A DNA stretch of 32,329 bases from Nitrospirota bacterium (GCA_016214385.1 JACROP010000007.1:1-32329), one strand, 5' to 3'. Counted from the first letter of the stretch, positions 7,583-15,811 are shown. The notes: generated by a model not told the origin, from the sequence alone. Translations and numbers: made by a program.

Positions 7583-8587
7583 TCACTGTTCTTTGGATTT
7601 TGAATTTTTCAGTATTGTAACATCTCCAGCACATACTTTCTCGATCCGGCCTGAGGGAAGTTTTACTATAAGTTCACCATCGTCATCGATGTTTTCGGCA
7701 ATTCCTGAGATTATCCGCTTTGCCATTGATACTTTTACCCTTTTCCCGAGGGTGGATGTAAGAGTTCTCCACTCATCGAGCAGGGGTCTTCTGCCGACCT
7801 TTAAAAGGACACTGTACCAGTGTTCCAGCTCTCTCAATATCCGACCTAAAAATTCAACCCTGCTTATTGATTCCCGGGCTTCGTGCTTCAAAGAAGTGGC
7901 TATGATCCTCACGTCCTAAGGCAGGGTGTTTAAGTCAAGGTTTACATTTATACCCATACCGAGGGCGACAAAGCTTATCCTGTCCATGTCTGATTTCATT
8001 TCTGTAAGGACACCCCCAACTTTTTTGTCTCCTATAAGGATGTCGTTGGGCCACTTTATTGTGGCCTTGAGCCCTGTGTATTTCCTTATGGCCGAGACAA
8101 TTGAAACTGCAGCCATGAGGGTAAGGAGTGTCGCATCTTTTGGCGGAAATGGCGGCCTTAAGAGTAAAGTAAAATAAAGATTTACGCCGGGTGGAGAGAT
8201 CCAGGTTCTTCCGAGTCTGCCCTTTCCTTTTTCCTGTGCATCTGCAACAACGATGGTTCCCTCCGGGCTTCCTTTCTGACCCATCTCCATGGCTATGTCA
8301 TTGGTTGATGTGGTTGATTCAAAGAATAAGACTTTTTTGCCGAGGAGTTTCCCCTGAAAAACTCCTGTGATTTCATCTGCGGTCAGGATATCAGGGCTGC
8401 GCAGGAGCTTGTAACCCTTCGACGGCGAAGAATTGATAACATAGCCTTTTTGTTTCATAGCCTTTATCCTCTTCCAGATGCCTGCCCTTGTGATTCCGAG
8501 GGCCTTGCTCATGGCCTCGCCTGATACAAAGGTGCCTTCCCTTTCTTTTAAGAGTTTCAGGAGGTTATTGCCCACAGCTTTTTCCAT
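7583..8587 (-). pseudogene. birA: Biotin-protein ligase/repressor interrupted by in-frame TAG
   Basis: Read through, this is a normal BirA of about 333 residues. It has an N-terminal winged helix (about 1-60), the biotinyl-AMP loop GKGRLGRTW, KWPNDILIGDKKVGGVLTEM and GINVNLDL. The C-terminal SH3-like domain ends in VKLPSGRIEKVCAGDVTIL. Codon 224 (7916-7918) is TAG, followed directly in the same frame by DVRIIATSLKHEARESISRVEFL. Relatives usually have Glu or Gln there, one base from TAG. The first 223 codons keep most of the catalytic core but lose its last helices and the C-terminal domain. Downstream starts exist at GTG 7912. The ATG at 8587 was chosen because the N-terminus fits the family and overlaps the upstream gene by 23 nt. 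A recent nonsense mutation, a sequencing error or readthrough are all possible. Confidence 0.88.
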
Positions 8588-8816
8588 AAATGAGAAACCT
8601 TTCAGCAAGTATCCGTCTGAATCTCGGTGCATAAATAAGGTCGTATACATCAGCCTTGTCAGGGAAAAGAGCCATAGCTGCTTTCCTGGCCTCAGAAAGC
8701 AGAAACCGTGCCTCTTGAAAAGTCATATCTGATTGCATGAGGATGCTACAGGTGAGGTCAACCACAAACCTCAACTTCCTGAGTCTCTGTTCCTCTTCTT
8801 CTATTAGTTCTTTCAT
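8565..8816 (-). CDS. Small conserved-looking protein of unknown function
   Basis: The 83-residue product is charged and predicted helical. It has a strongly acidic then basic N-terminus (MKELIEEEEQRLRKLR), a central helix with QEARFLLSEARKAA and a C-terminal DVYDLIYAPRFRRILAERF. There is no signal peptide or membrane segment. It begins directly after the stop of nth and ends inside the start of birA, so it is embedded in the operon with normal overlaps, which supports it being real. I do not recognise a family with a known role. Confidence 0.7.
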   Translation of the reverse strand: MKELIEEEEQRLRKLRFVVDLTCSILMQSDMTFQEARFLLSEARKAAMALFPDKADVYDLIYAPRFRRILAERFLIYGKSCGQ

Positions 8817-9452
8817 TTAATGACTGCCCACTGTTTTATCCTGCCATTCGCATTCATCATAAAGCACACATTCAGGACATTTTGGCTTTCTTGCAATGCA
8901 GGTCTCTCTCCCATGCAATATCAAAGCGAGATTAAAGGCAGTCCATTTTTCCATGGGAAGCTGTCCTGTCAGTTCTTCTTCTACCCTGTCAGGGTTATCC
9001 GAGTGGGCAATGCCGAGCCTGTTTGAAACCCTGAGCACATGAGTGTCAACTGCAATGGCCTGACCTCCAAAGGCACTGCCTATTATAACATTTGCAGTTT
9101 TCCTTCCAACACCTGGAAGGGCTGTAAGCTCCACGGTTGTCGAAGGGACTTTACCCTTAAAGTCACTGACAATTTTTTCGCAACAATTGATTATCATCTT
9201 TGCCTTGTTTTTATAAAAACCTGTTGGTTTTATTTCTTTTTCCAGCGTCTTTAAATCAGCCTTTGCGTAATCCCCTGCTGTTTTGTATTTTTTAAATAGA
9301 TTTTTAGTCACTTCATTTACCCTGATGTCTGTGCACTGGGCTGAAAGGATTGTAGCGACAAGTAGCTCCAGTGGATTCGAAAAATTAAGTGCTATCTTAG
9401 GGTCTGGATATTTTTTTAGTAACAGTTTATTTATCTTTTTTGCATCGGCCAT
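8817..9452 (-). CDS. nth: Endonuclease III (DNA glycosylase/AP lyase)
   Basis: The 211-residue product removes oxidised pyrimidines and cleaves at the abasic site in base excision repair. The helix-hairpin-helix LPGVGRKTANVI contains the catalytic Lys. The catalytic Asp is in AVDTHVLRVSNRLG. The C-terminal iron-sulfur loop has the exact C-x6-C-x2-C-x5-C spacing (CIARKPKC, CPEC, CVLYDEC). I chose ATG 9452, which gives the usual MADAKKINKLLLKKYPD opening; ATG 9485 would add 11 residues. Neither has a strong ribosome site. Its upstream flank is a repeat cluster. Confidence 0.95.
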   Translation of the reverse strand: MADAKKINKLLLKKYPDPKIALNFSNPLELLVATILSAQCTDIRVNEVTKNLFKKYKTAGDYAKADLKTLEKEIKPTGFYKNKAKMIINCCEKIVSDFKGKVPSTTVELTALPGVGRKTANVIIGSAFGGQAIAVDTHVLRVSNRLGIAHSDNPDRVEEELTGQLPMEKWTAFNLALILHGRETCIARKPKCPECVLYDECEWQDKTVGSH

Positions 9453-9487
9453 TTTTAAGCATTTACCTGAGCAAATTCGACTCATTT

Positions 9488-9604
9488 GTCATTTCGACCA
9501 TTTCCCGTTTGTCATTTCGACCCCCTTTTGTCATTTCGACCGAAGGGAGAAATCTTAAATGCCTGAGCAGAACGATAAGATTCCTCACTTCATTCGGAAT
9601 GACA
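9488..9604. repeat. GTCATTTCGACC repeat cluster
   Basis: GTCATTTCGACC occurs three times (9488-9499, 9511-9522, 9530-9541). The last copy continues as GAAGGGAGAAATCTTAAAT and then GATTCCTCACTTCATTCGGAATGACA, which is its distant inverted partner. The whole is a palindromic dispersed repeat between nth and the lactamase-fold gene. A related copy lies in the cluster at 11283-11601. Confidence 0.8.
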
Positions 9605-9615
9605 GGAAGCGATTA

Positions 9616-10320
9616 CTATTCTTCCTGAAGTATCACAACCTCGATTTTCCCCTTTAATCCCTCAGCAAACTTCCTGGCATCCTCCCTGGAGCCAACAGTA
9701 GATGCATAATGCATTGGTATTGCCACCTTTGGTTTTATTGCGAGGGCAGCCTTTACTGCCTCTTCGGCTGTCATAACATAGGTCCCTGAGACTGGAAGCA
9801 GGGCTATATCAGCCCTTATGGCGGTCTCCATTTCAGGGATGTAATCTGTATCGCCAGCATGGTAAATCCTCTGGCCTTTTGTTTTAATGATATACCCGAC
9901 CCATCCTCTGTCTTTCGTATGAAACTGTTTGTTTGTGTTGTATGCTGGAACTGCCTCTATCTCTATGCCCTCAACAGTGACCTTATCGCCTGGTTTGATT
10001 GTTTTGATATTTCCTGAAAGCTTTTTTGCAGAGTCCGCTGTGGTAACAATTACTGTCTTTGGCCCCTGGATTTTCTTTACATCTTCAAGGGAACAGTGGT
10101 CATAGTGTTCATGGGTTATAAGGATGATGTCTGCGGTGTCTTTCTTTTTGATTTTAAAAGGGTCTATGTATATTACCTTTTCCCCGATAATCTTAAAACT
10201 GTCATGCCCGAGCCAGTGAATATCTTTTATCATGGCTTTTACCCTCCCTTTGTCCTCTGCCCCGACAGAGGCAGATAGGAACATAATAATAGCAGCTAAA
10301 ACAAATAAAACCCTTTTCAT
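9616..10320 (-). CDS. Exported metallo-beta-lactamase-fold hydrolase
   Basis: The 234-residue product has a clear signal peptide (MKRVLFVLAAIIMFLSASVGA, cleavage after about residue 21) and a UPF0173-like metallo-beta-lactamase fold. The metal motif is ITHEHYDH (HxHxDH), followed by AGDTDYIPEM and a late IPMHY histidine. Relatives are metal-dependent hydrolases of unknown substrate; export points to a periplasmic role. GGGGAG lies just upstream of the ATG. It stands alone between repeat-rich spacers and seems to have its own transcript. Confidence 0.85.
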   Translation of the reverse strand: MKRVLFVLAAIIMFLSASVGAEDKGRVKAMIKDIHWLGHDSFKIIGEKVIYIDPFKIKKKDTADIILITHEHYDHCSLEDVKKIQGPKTVIVTTADSAKKLSGNIKTIKPGDKVTVEGIEIEAVPAYNTNKQFHTKDRGWVGYIIKTKGQRIYHAGDTDYIPEMETAIRADIALLPVSGTYVMTAEEAVKAALAIKPKVAIPMHYASTVGSREDARKFAEGLKGKIEVVILQEE

Positions 10321-10557
10321 TGGTGGGCTCCCCTTTTTTTAAATTATATCACATGAGTAATGAGACAGGAAAGGGGCATTTTATACTTAAAAATCAACGA
10401 GTTAAGTCCTTAGGATTTGTTGCCAATCCCGATGCATCGGGACTAAATGGGCAGGGGCAAGCCCTGCCCCTGCAGGGTTCGGCAACAGCCTTAATTGACA
10501 GTATCTGCATTAATGCATAAAATTCCTTTAAAACTCTTCATAAAGTAAGGATGAGAC
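10321..10557. repeat. Gene-free spacer with two hairpins
   Basis: This spacer between divergent genes holds the 16-bp palindrome TCCCGATGCATCGGGA (10427-10442). It also holds a hairpin with arms CAGGGGCA (10452-10459) and TGCCCCTG (10465-10472). No gene, RNA gene or clear promoter pair was found. AAGGATGAG before 10558 is the ribosome site of the next gene. Confidence 0.7.
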
Positions 10558-11277
10558 ATGGAAGAAGACTCCCTTAATAAAATCTTGCAGCACCTTAAGG
10601 CTAAGAGAAGCCTCGATTTTAGCGCTTACAAGATAGATACATTAAAACGCCGTATAGAGCAGAGATTCCCTCTGACACAAACCACATCTTACAAAGATTA
10701 TTTTGACTATTTGCAATCCCGTGATAAAGAGATCGATGCCTTAATCGAGTCAATCACTATAAAAGTAAGTCATGTTTTCAGAGGCCCTATTGTTTTTGAT
10801 GTGCTTGATTCCTTTATCCTTCCACACGTTATCAAACAGGGCGGGGCAGTACGGGTATGGTGTGCTATTGAAAAGGCACAGTCTGGCGTATACAGCGATA
10901 AGGTTATACAGGAGGTCAAGAAAAAATACCTTGATAAATATTTTACAAAGAAAGGCCAGGATTACGAAGTCGCAGACGAAATAAAGGCGATAGTTGATTT
11001 TGGTTACCACGACCTTGTCCATGGTGGAAGTCCTGCGCATGGAATCTTTGCAGACTATAATATTATCCTGTGCAGAAATGTCCTTATATATTTTCAGCTT
11101 GAGCTTCAGGAAAGAGTTATAAAAAATTTTGCCAGGATATTAAAACCTGAGGGAATTCTTGTGCTCGGAGAGGCTGAGTCAATATCTTTAAGTTGTGCAG
11201 AGGATTTTGAAGATGCATTCCCGGAGACAAAAATATATAAAAAGAGGCATGTAGAAGGCAGCAACTGGATGTCTTAA
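10558..11277 (+). pseudogene. CheR-type methyltransferase lacking the SAM-binding core
   Basis: The 239-residue frame is intact and well started (AAGGA, 6 nt, ATG). It matches chemotaxis receptor methyltransferases at both ends. The N-terminal helical domain is present, then HVFRGPIVFDVLDSFILP, and later GVYSDK...YLDKYF, ILCRNVLIYF and GILVLGEAESI. Between VRVWCA and EKAQSGVYS the family normally has some 40 residues containing the GCxxGEE S-adenosylmethionine loop and the TDI motif. All of it is missing, in frame. The product should not bind the cofactor. No receptor, CheA or CheW gene is nearby. I class it as a decayed gene, although a non-catalytic role of the remaining scaffold is conceivable. 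Confidence 0.8.
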
Positions 11278-11282
11278 ACCCA

Positions 11283-11601
11283 AATTACGCAAGCCTCCCC
11301 AAATGTCATTGCGAGGAGTCCCGAAGTTTCGGGACGACGTGGCAATCTCATCACTCAAAATGAGATTCCTCGCGGAGACTGTCCCGAGCGGAAAGACAAG
11401 ATTCCTCGCTTCGCTCGGAATGACAAGCGAGGGACTCGGAATGATTCGCCGAGGCGAAAAGGGCTCGAAATGACAGCAAAGTAGTTGTCATTTCGACCGA
11501 AGGGAGAAATCTTTTTGTGGTGGTTAAGATTCCTCCCCTTCACTTCGTTCAGGGCTCGGAATGACAATGGGCAAGTGTTTTTCATATACCCTTGCGTAAT
11601 T
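11283..11601. repeat. Composite repeat cluster bounded by 11-bp inverted ends
   Basis: AATTACGCAAG (11283-11293) and its inverse CTTGCGTAATT (11591-11601) bound a patchwork of dispersed repeats. One is a TCATTGCGAGGAG...GCAATCTCAT unit with the palindrome TCCCGAAGTTTCGGGA (11319-11334) nested in it. Several GATTCCTC...GGAATGACA units follow, then a GTCATTTCGACCGAAGGGAG unit at about 11488. No gene is encoded. It separates the cheR relic from the convergent mnmE and may include the mnmE terminator. Confidence 0.75.
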
Positions 11602-11613
11602 CGTGTTAAATAT

Positions 11614-13005
11614 TTACTTCCCGATACAAAAATCCCTGAAGATTTTATCAAGGACATCTTCCGGGGTAGTTGGGCCGAGGATTTCGCCGAGGGCATCAAG
11701 GGCTTCTCTTAACTCTATAGATAGAAACTCAGGAGAGACATTTCTATTAAGGCTGTCCATAAAAGACTTTATAGATTCAACCGCCCTTTCCAGCGCCCTC
11801 ACATGTCTTAAGTTTGTTACAAGGACAGTTGAATCGGCACCACCGTTTAAAGCTATGCTGGTTATCCTGTCTTTCAATTCATTTAACCCAGACCCTTTTA
11901 GAGCAGATATTAGGACTGCTGGTTTATCTGATGGCAGGGCATCTATGTTCATTTTTTGTGAGAGGTCTGCTTTGTTTATAACTAAGATTATGTTTTTTGA
12001 GATTGCCCTTTCAATCAGGTCTTTATCAGTCTCTCTCAATGGTTCGCTTCCATCGAGAACAAGCAGAACCAGGTCTGCCCCCTCCATTGTCCTGAGACTC
12101 CTCTGCACACCCTCTCTTTCAGCGACATCCCTGGCCTCTCTTATCCCTGCTGTATCCATAACCCTTACTGGAAAACCATTGATGTTCAAATATTCCTCAA
12201 TGACATCCCTTGTTGTCCCTGGCATCTCTGTTACTATTGCCCTGTCCTGTTCAAGGAGTGCATTAAGAAGAGAAGACTTTCCCACATTGGGTCTACCGAT
12301 AATAGCTGTTTTGAGTCCCTCCCGCAGGATTATTCCCTGCCTTGAATTATCTATAAGTTGCTGGAGCTCCCTCCGCAGTTCAATGGCCCTTTCTCCCATA
12401 TCTTTTAAAGAGGGTGGTTCTATATCCTCCTCAGGGAAATCAATATGGGCTTCAACAAACGCACTTAATTCAATCAGTTCATTCCTGAGAGCTTCGATTT
12501 TCCTTGAAAGCCTTCCACCAAGTTGCTCCATGGCAGCCTTCTGACTGTGCTCTGTCATTGACTTTATGATATCAAGCACAGCCTCTGCCTGTGTAAGGTC
12601 GAGCCTGCCGTTTAAAAAGGCCCTTTTTGTAAATTCTCCAGGTTCTGCAAGCCTTGCACCTGCTTTTAAGACAAGCTCCAGGACCCTGCGAAGTGGCACA
12701 GGGCCTCCATGACAATTTATCTCCGCTATATCTTCCTTTGTATAGGTTTTAGGAGCCTTCATCAGTGATACGAGGACCTCATCAACAGGCTCATTTACCG
12801 CAGGGTCTATAATGTGGCCATACATGATTCTGTGGGATGGGCAATTGTGCAGGGTTTTGCCTGCAGGACCTTTAAACAGGGTATCTACTATGGATATGGC
12901 GTCTTTTCCGCTGAGTCTTACAATGCCGATACCGCTATGCCCCACAGGAGTCGAGATAGCGGCAATAGTGTCTTCTACGTCGGGATCGACTCGTACCGAG
13001 TTCAT
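11614..13005 (-). CDS. mnmE: tRNA modification GTPase MnmE
   Basis: The 463-residue product works with MnmG to build the cnm5/cmnm5 group on wobble uridine 34 of tRNAs. It has the N-terminal folate-binding domain (IAAISTPVGHSGIGIVRLSG, opening at about residue 14), a central helical part and a GTPase domain. The GTPase motifs are GRPNVGKSS, GTTRD, DTAG and NKAD. The C-terminus is FCIGK, whose Cys is catalytic. The length is normal. It overlaps yidC by 4 nt and is the last gene of the rpmH operon. jag, which often lies between yidC and mnmE, is absent. Confidence 0.97.
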   Translation of the reverse strand: MNSVRVDPDVEDTIAAISTPVGHSGIGIVRLSGKDAISIVDTLFKGPAGKTLHNCPSHRIMYGHIIDPAVNEPVDEVLVSLMKAPKTYTKEDIAEINCHGGPVPLRRVLELVLKAGARLAEPGEFTKRAFLNGRLDLTQAEAVLDIIKSMTEHSQKAAMEQLGGRLSRKIEALRNELIELSAFVEAHIDFPEEDIEPPSLKDMGERAIELRRELQQLIDNSRQGIILREGLKTAIIGRPNVGKSSLLNALLEQDRAIVTEMPGTTRDVIEEYLNINGFPVRVMDTAGIREARDVAEREGVQRSLRTMEGADLVLLVLDGSEPLRETDKDLIERAISKNIILVINKADLSQKMNIDALPSDKPAVLISALKGSGLNELKDRITSIALNGGADSTVLVTNLRHVRALERAVESIKSFMDSLNRNVSPEFLSIELREALDALGEILGPTTPEDVLDKIFRDFCIGK

Positions 13006-14564
13006 GAAGATGAAGCTTTTTTGTTTACATAAAACTGCTGGATAATGCTGAGGATATTGTTTACAAGCCAGTAGAGGACAAGCCCTGAGGGGAAACTCAG
13101 AAATATAAAGGTAAAGACAATAGGCAGGAACATCATTATTTTATTCTGTGTTGGGTCAAGGCTTGATGGAGTCATCTTCTGTTGAATTACCATGGTGATG
13201 CCCATGACTACCGGGAGTATGTAATATGGGTCTTTTGCCGAAAGGTCTTTTATCCACCAGAAGAAAGGTGCGCCTCTCAGCTCTATGGCCATGTTAAGAA
13301 TATTATAAAGGGCAAGAAATATGGGTATCTGAAGGAGCATGGGCAGGCACCCTCCCATAGGGTTTGCCTTTTGCTGTTTGTAAAGCCCCATGAGTTCTTT
13401 GTTTAATTTCTGCTTATCTTTTTTGTATTTTTCTTGTAACTCCTTTATTCTGGGCTGAAGGGCCTGCATCTTTTTCATTGTCTGCTGCCCTTTATTGATA
13501 AGGGGAATAAAGGGGATTTTCGTGACAATGGTGAGGACTATTATTGCAAAGCCATAATTGTGGAGAAAAGAATTAAAGAACTTTAAGACCCAGAAAAGGG
13601 GCATTGCTATTATGGAGAAAAAACCGAAATCTATTATGTGTTCCAATCCGACATTAATGGCTTTTAGTCTGTCATATTCCTTTGGCCCGGCATAAAGTAT
13701 AAAGCTGCTTTTTTGGGGGCCAAGTCTTAAGGCAATCTCAGCATTTTCTCCGCTCTTCCAGACACTGGCGCCTTCAACTCGATGCGAGTCTTCACTGAGA
13801 GTCGCTTTGACTCTCTTTTCTATTGGAGCAATGGCTGCTGTAAAGTATTTGTCTTCCTGGGCAATCCAGCGAATATTGCCGGTAAAATCCATGGGCCCTT
13901 TTAGTTTCTCAGCAGTAAACTCTTTTCTATCAGAGTCAATAAGGATTACTGGACCCTTATGACTGTCAGCGGTTTTATCAAAAAGGCCAAAGTCAGAACC
14001 TACAGGAAAGAGATACGATTGTACACCATCCATCTCAACTGAGATGTCGACCTTGTACTCGTTGTTATAAAAGGTTAAGGTTTTCTTGATAGAAAAGTTC
14101 TGGTGGCTGTAAGTGAAAGTTACATTCCCCGTCTCTCTGTTCTTATTTAATGTAAGACCCTTTGTATTTACCTGGTAAATGACCTTGAGCGGTAAATCCT
14201 GCTCTGTGCCTTCAAGAAGAAGTCCTAATGGCGGGATTGGCCCTGGTTGTTTAAGCAGTTTTATGGGATTCCCATCTTTATCATTATATTTCTTAAGTTC
14301 CCAGGATTTTATAACCCCGCCCTTATTTGTTAATACGGCTTTGTACAGATCTGTCTCCACTGTGATGTCCACACCTGTTTCCTCAGGCGGTAGAATTTCT
14401 TCTGGTAGCTTTTTTGGCAAAGGTGTTGGGGTTGTTTCTTTTTTAACCTCTACTGGCTTTTGCACCTCTGGCTGCTGCGGCACAGGTTTGGGTGCGAAGA
14501 CATATTGATAAACAATCAGGATCAGCACTGCTAAAACTATTGCTAAGAGAGTTCGTTTTTCCAT
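13002..14564 (-). CDS. yidC: Membrane protein insertase YidC
   Basis: The 520-residue product inserts membrane proteins alone or with SecYEG. It has an N-terminal membrane segment (about 5-24) and a Pro-rich stretch, then a large periplasmic beta domain. The conserved insertase core follows with the NKGQQTMKKMQALQP coiled coil, GCLPMLLQIPIFLALYNIL and FPSGLVLYWLVNNILSI. The Arg of the hydrophilic groove in E. coli appears to be Lys here (TIVTKIPFIPL). The start ATG (14564) overlaps the yidD stop as TAATG and gives the usual [11 protein letters not shown] opening. Confidence 0.97.
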   Translation of the reverse strand: MEKRTLLAIVLAVLILIVYQYVFAPKPVPQQPEVQKPVEVKKETTPTPLPKKLPEEILPPEETGVDITVETDLYKAVLTNKGGVIKSWELKKYNDKDGNPIKLLKQPGPIPPLGLLLEGTEQDLPLKVIYQVNTKGLTLNKNRETGNVTFTYSHQNFSIKKTLTFYNNEYKVDISVEMDGVQSYLFPVGSDFGLFDKTADSHKGPVILIDSDRKEFTAEKLKGPMDFTGNIRWIAQEDKYFTAAIAPIEKRVKATLSEDSHRVEGASVWKSGENAEIALRLGPQKSSFILYAGPKEYDRLKAINVGLEHIIDFGFFSIIAMPLFWVLKFFNSFLHNYGFAIIVLTIVTKIPFIPLINKGQQTMKKMQALQPRIKELQEKYKKDKQKLNKELMGLYKQQKANPMGGCLPMLLQIPIFLALYNILNMAIELRGAPFFWWIKDLSAKDPYYILPVVMGITMVIQQKMTPSSLDPTQNKIMMFLPIVFTFIFLSFPSGLVLYWLVNNILSIIQQFYVNKKASSS

Positions 14565-14773
14565 TATTTCACCGGGTCGTAGCCACCTGGATGCAAGGGG
14601 TGGCACTTTGCTATCCTCTTCAAAGTGAGCCAGAGCCCTTTTAGAAAACCATACTGCTCAAGGGCATCAAGGCTGTAGCTTGAACATGTAGGATAAAACC
14701 TGCATGTATTTGGTAAAAACGGAGAGATGTAGCTTTTATATCCTTTAACTATAATTATTGCTAATGCCTTCAA
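14564..14773 (-). CDS. yidD: Membrane protein insertion efficiency factor YidD
   Basis: The 69-residue product has the family pattern [20 protein letters not shown]...[18 protein letters not shown], including the conserved Cys residues. YidD is a small membrane-associated helper of YidC. It starts only 12 nt after the rpmH stop codon and ends in a TAATG overlap with yidC, so all three are one transcript. Confidence 0.95.
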   Translation of the reverse strand: MKALAIIIVKGYKSYISPFLPNTCRFYPTCSSYSLDALEQYGFLKGLWLTLKRIAKCHPLHPGGYDPVK

Positions 14774-14785
14774 TATACTACAACC

Positions 14786-14926
14786 TTAGACAGCTAATCT
14801 CTTCCGACCCTTATTACGTCTTCTCTTGAGAATCCTGCGGCCTCCCTTTGTACTCATCCTCTCAAGAAAACCGTGGGTTCTCTTGCGTCTTCTATTGTGA
14901 GGGCGAAAAGTTGTATAAGTCCCCAT
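14786..14926 (-). CDS. rpmH: 50S ribosomal protein L34
   Basis: This 46-residue, very basic protein begins [20 protein letters not shown] and contains [17 protein letters not shown] and KGRKRLAV, the complete L34 pattern. AAAGGA lies about 8 nt before the ATG. It follows the initiator tRNA by 18 nt. The gene that usually comes next, rnpA, is not there: yidD begins 12 nt after the stop. Confidence 0.97.
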   Translation of the reverse strand: MGTYTTFRPHNRRRKRTHGFLERMSTKGGRRILKRRRNKGRKRLAV

Positions 14927-14944
14927 CTTTTTATTCCTTTCATT

Positions 14945-15021
<77 letters not shown>

Positions 15022-15046
15022 ATATTAATTATTTAATGATTCACTT

Positions 15047-15076
15047 ATAATAATAAGAGTGCCGTCTAAAAGTCAA
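15047..15076 (-). promoter_or_regulatory. Probable sigma-70 promoter of tRNA-fMet/rpmH operon
   Basis: On the minus strand TTGACT (15071-15076) is followed after 18 nt by TATTAT (15047-15052). These are good matches to the -35 and -10 boxes, about 25-30 nt before the tRNA 5' end. It would drive tRNA-fMet, rpmH, yidD, yidC and mnmE. Confidence 0.6.
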
Positions 15077-15149
15077 TGCTACGAAAATGCATAGCGAGCG
15101 CATTCCCAGTTAGCGAGCGAATATTAAAGGTAATAATTCCTTACATTTC

Positions 15150-15191
15150 GAAGATTCCCCGTCCCGAAGTTTCGGGACTGCGGGGAGCTTC
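15150..15191. repeat. Nested palindrome GAAG-CCCCG / TCCCGAAGTTTCGGGA / CGGGG-CTTC
   Basis: An outer inverted repeat (GAAGATTCCCCG and CGGGGAGCTTC) has the 16-bp palindrome TCCCGAAGTTTCGGGA (15162-15177) at its centre. It is a dispersed repeat rather than a standard terminator, as no T run follows. The remainder of 15077-15259 holds only the short direct repeat TAGCGAGCG. Confidence 0.7.
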
Positions 15192-15259
15192 AATTTATTG
15201 ATTTTACTAAATCTCATCCACTTCGGCTGATAGAAAGTTGCCAACTCGTTCCCTCTCCC

Positions 15260-15389
15260 TTGCCCTCCCCTACGACCCTCAGCTTGTTTGCAAAGGTCAA
15301 AAGCATCCCAGGCCACAAATGGCACCCAGCCGAAAAATACTGGAGCTTTCCCGATACCAATGGAACTTTAGAGAAGATTCTAAAGGCTT
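15260..15389 (+). pseudogene. Frameshifted duplicate of the recombinase 5' module
   Basis: This stretch is nearly identical to 15488-15616, the part of the recombinase gene that encodes its HARP-like module. An extra T at about 15288 puts it out of frame, and the first ~20 bases differ more. A frame starting at 15238 runs through it into the recombinase, but the encoded peptide is nonsense after PYDPQLV. It is best read as the remnant of a second, related recombinase gene fused to this one by deletion, or as a tandem duplication. Confidence 0.8.
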
Positions 15390-15670
15390 AATGAGCTTGT
15401 CGAATTTAGGGGGGATTGATATAATCTTACCGATTGGAGGTAATTATGGGGTGACTATCAGTAAGAATAGCTCAGGTAGGATAACAGTTGCCTTCCCTTA
15501 TAACCCTCAGCTTGTTGCAAAGGTCAAAAGCATCCCAGGCCACAAATGGCACCCAGCCGAAAAATACTGGAGCTTTCCCGATACCAATGGAACTTTAGAG
15601 AAGATTCTAAAGGCTTTTGACGGAGAAGAAATTCATATAGACCCTGTGTTGCAAGTCCAGCCTTCCACCC

Positions 15671-15708
15671 CTGTCATTGCGAGGAGCGAAGCGACGAAGC
15701 AATCTCAT
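15671..15708. repeat. In-frame TCATTGCGAGGAGCGAAGCG repeat in recombinase linker
   Basis: This is the dispersed repeat seen at 11304-11350, here in its uninterrupted form. It is translated as VIARSEATKQS in the recombinase linker. It adds residues without a stop or frameshift. Confidence 0.85.
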
Positions 15709-15773
15709 ATCTCTCCGTTTAGAAAAACAAAAGAAGTTCCCTCGCCCCTTTGGGGAGAGACCACCATCTTTAC

Positions 15774-15811
15774 CCCCTCTCCCCTTGCGGGAGAGGGCAA
15801 GGGTGAGGGGG
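15774..15811. repeat. In-frame CCCTCTCCC/GGGAGAGGG repeat in recombinase linker
   Basis: The palindromic element CCCTCTCCCCTTGCGGGAGA... is translated as PSPLAGEGKGEG. It is the same family as 2746-2813 and 30961-31000. A smaller CCCCTTTGGGG hairpin lies just before it. Confidence 0.85.

Noticed and set aside
7916-7918. TAG used as a sense codon across the genome
   Set aside because: metG, the 139-residue protein and the tube gene all end in TAG at their natural C-termini, so general reassignment is unlikely.
9283-9628. Plus-strand frames across the start of nth and the repeat cluster
   Set aside because: They are antisense to nth and otherwise consist of translated GTCATTTCGACC repeats.
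11603-12544. A 313-residue open frame on the plus strand
   Set aside because: It lies wholly antisense to mnmE, whose protein has every family motif; the antisense product is Ser/Leu/Arg-rich and matches nothing.
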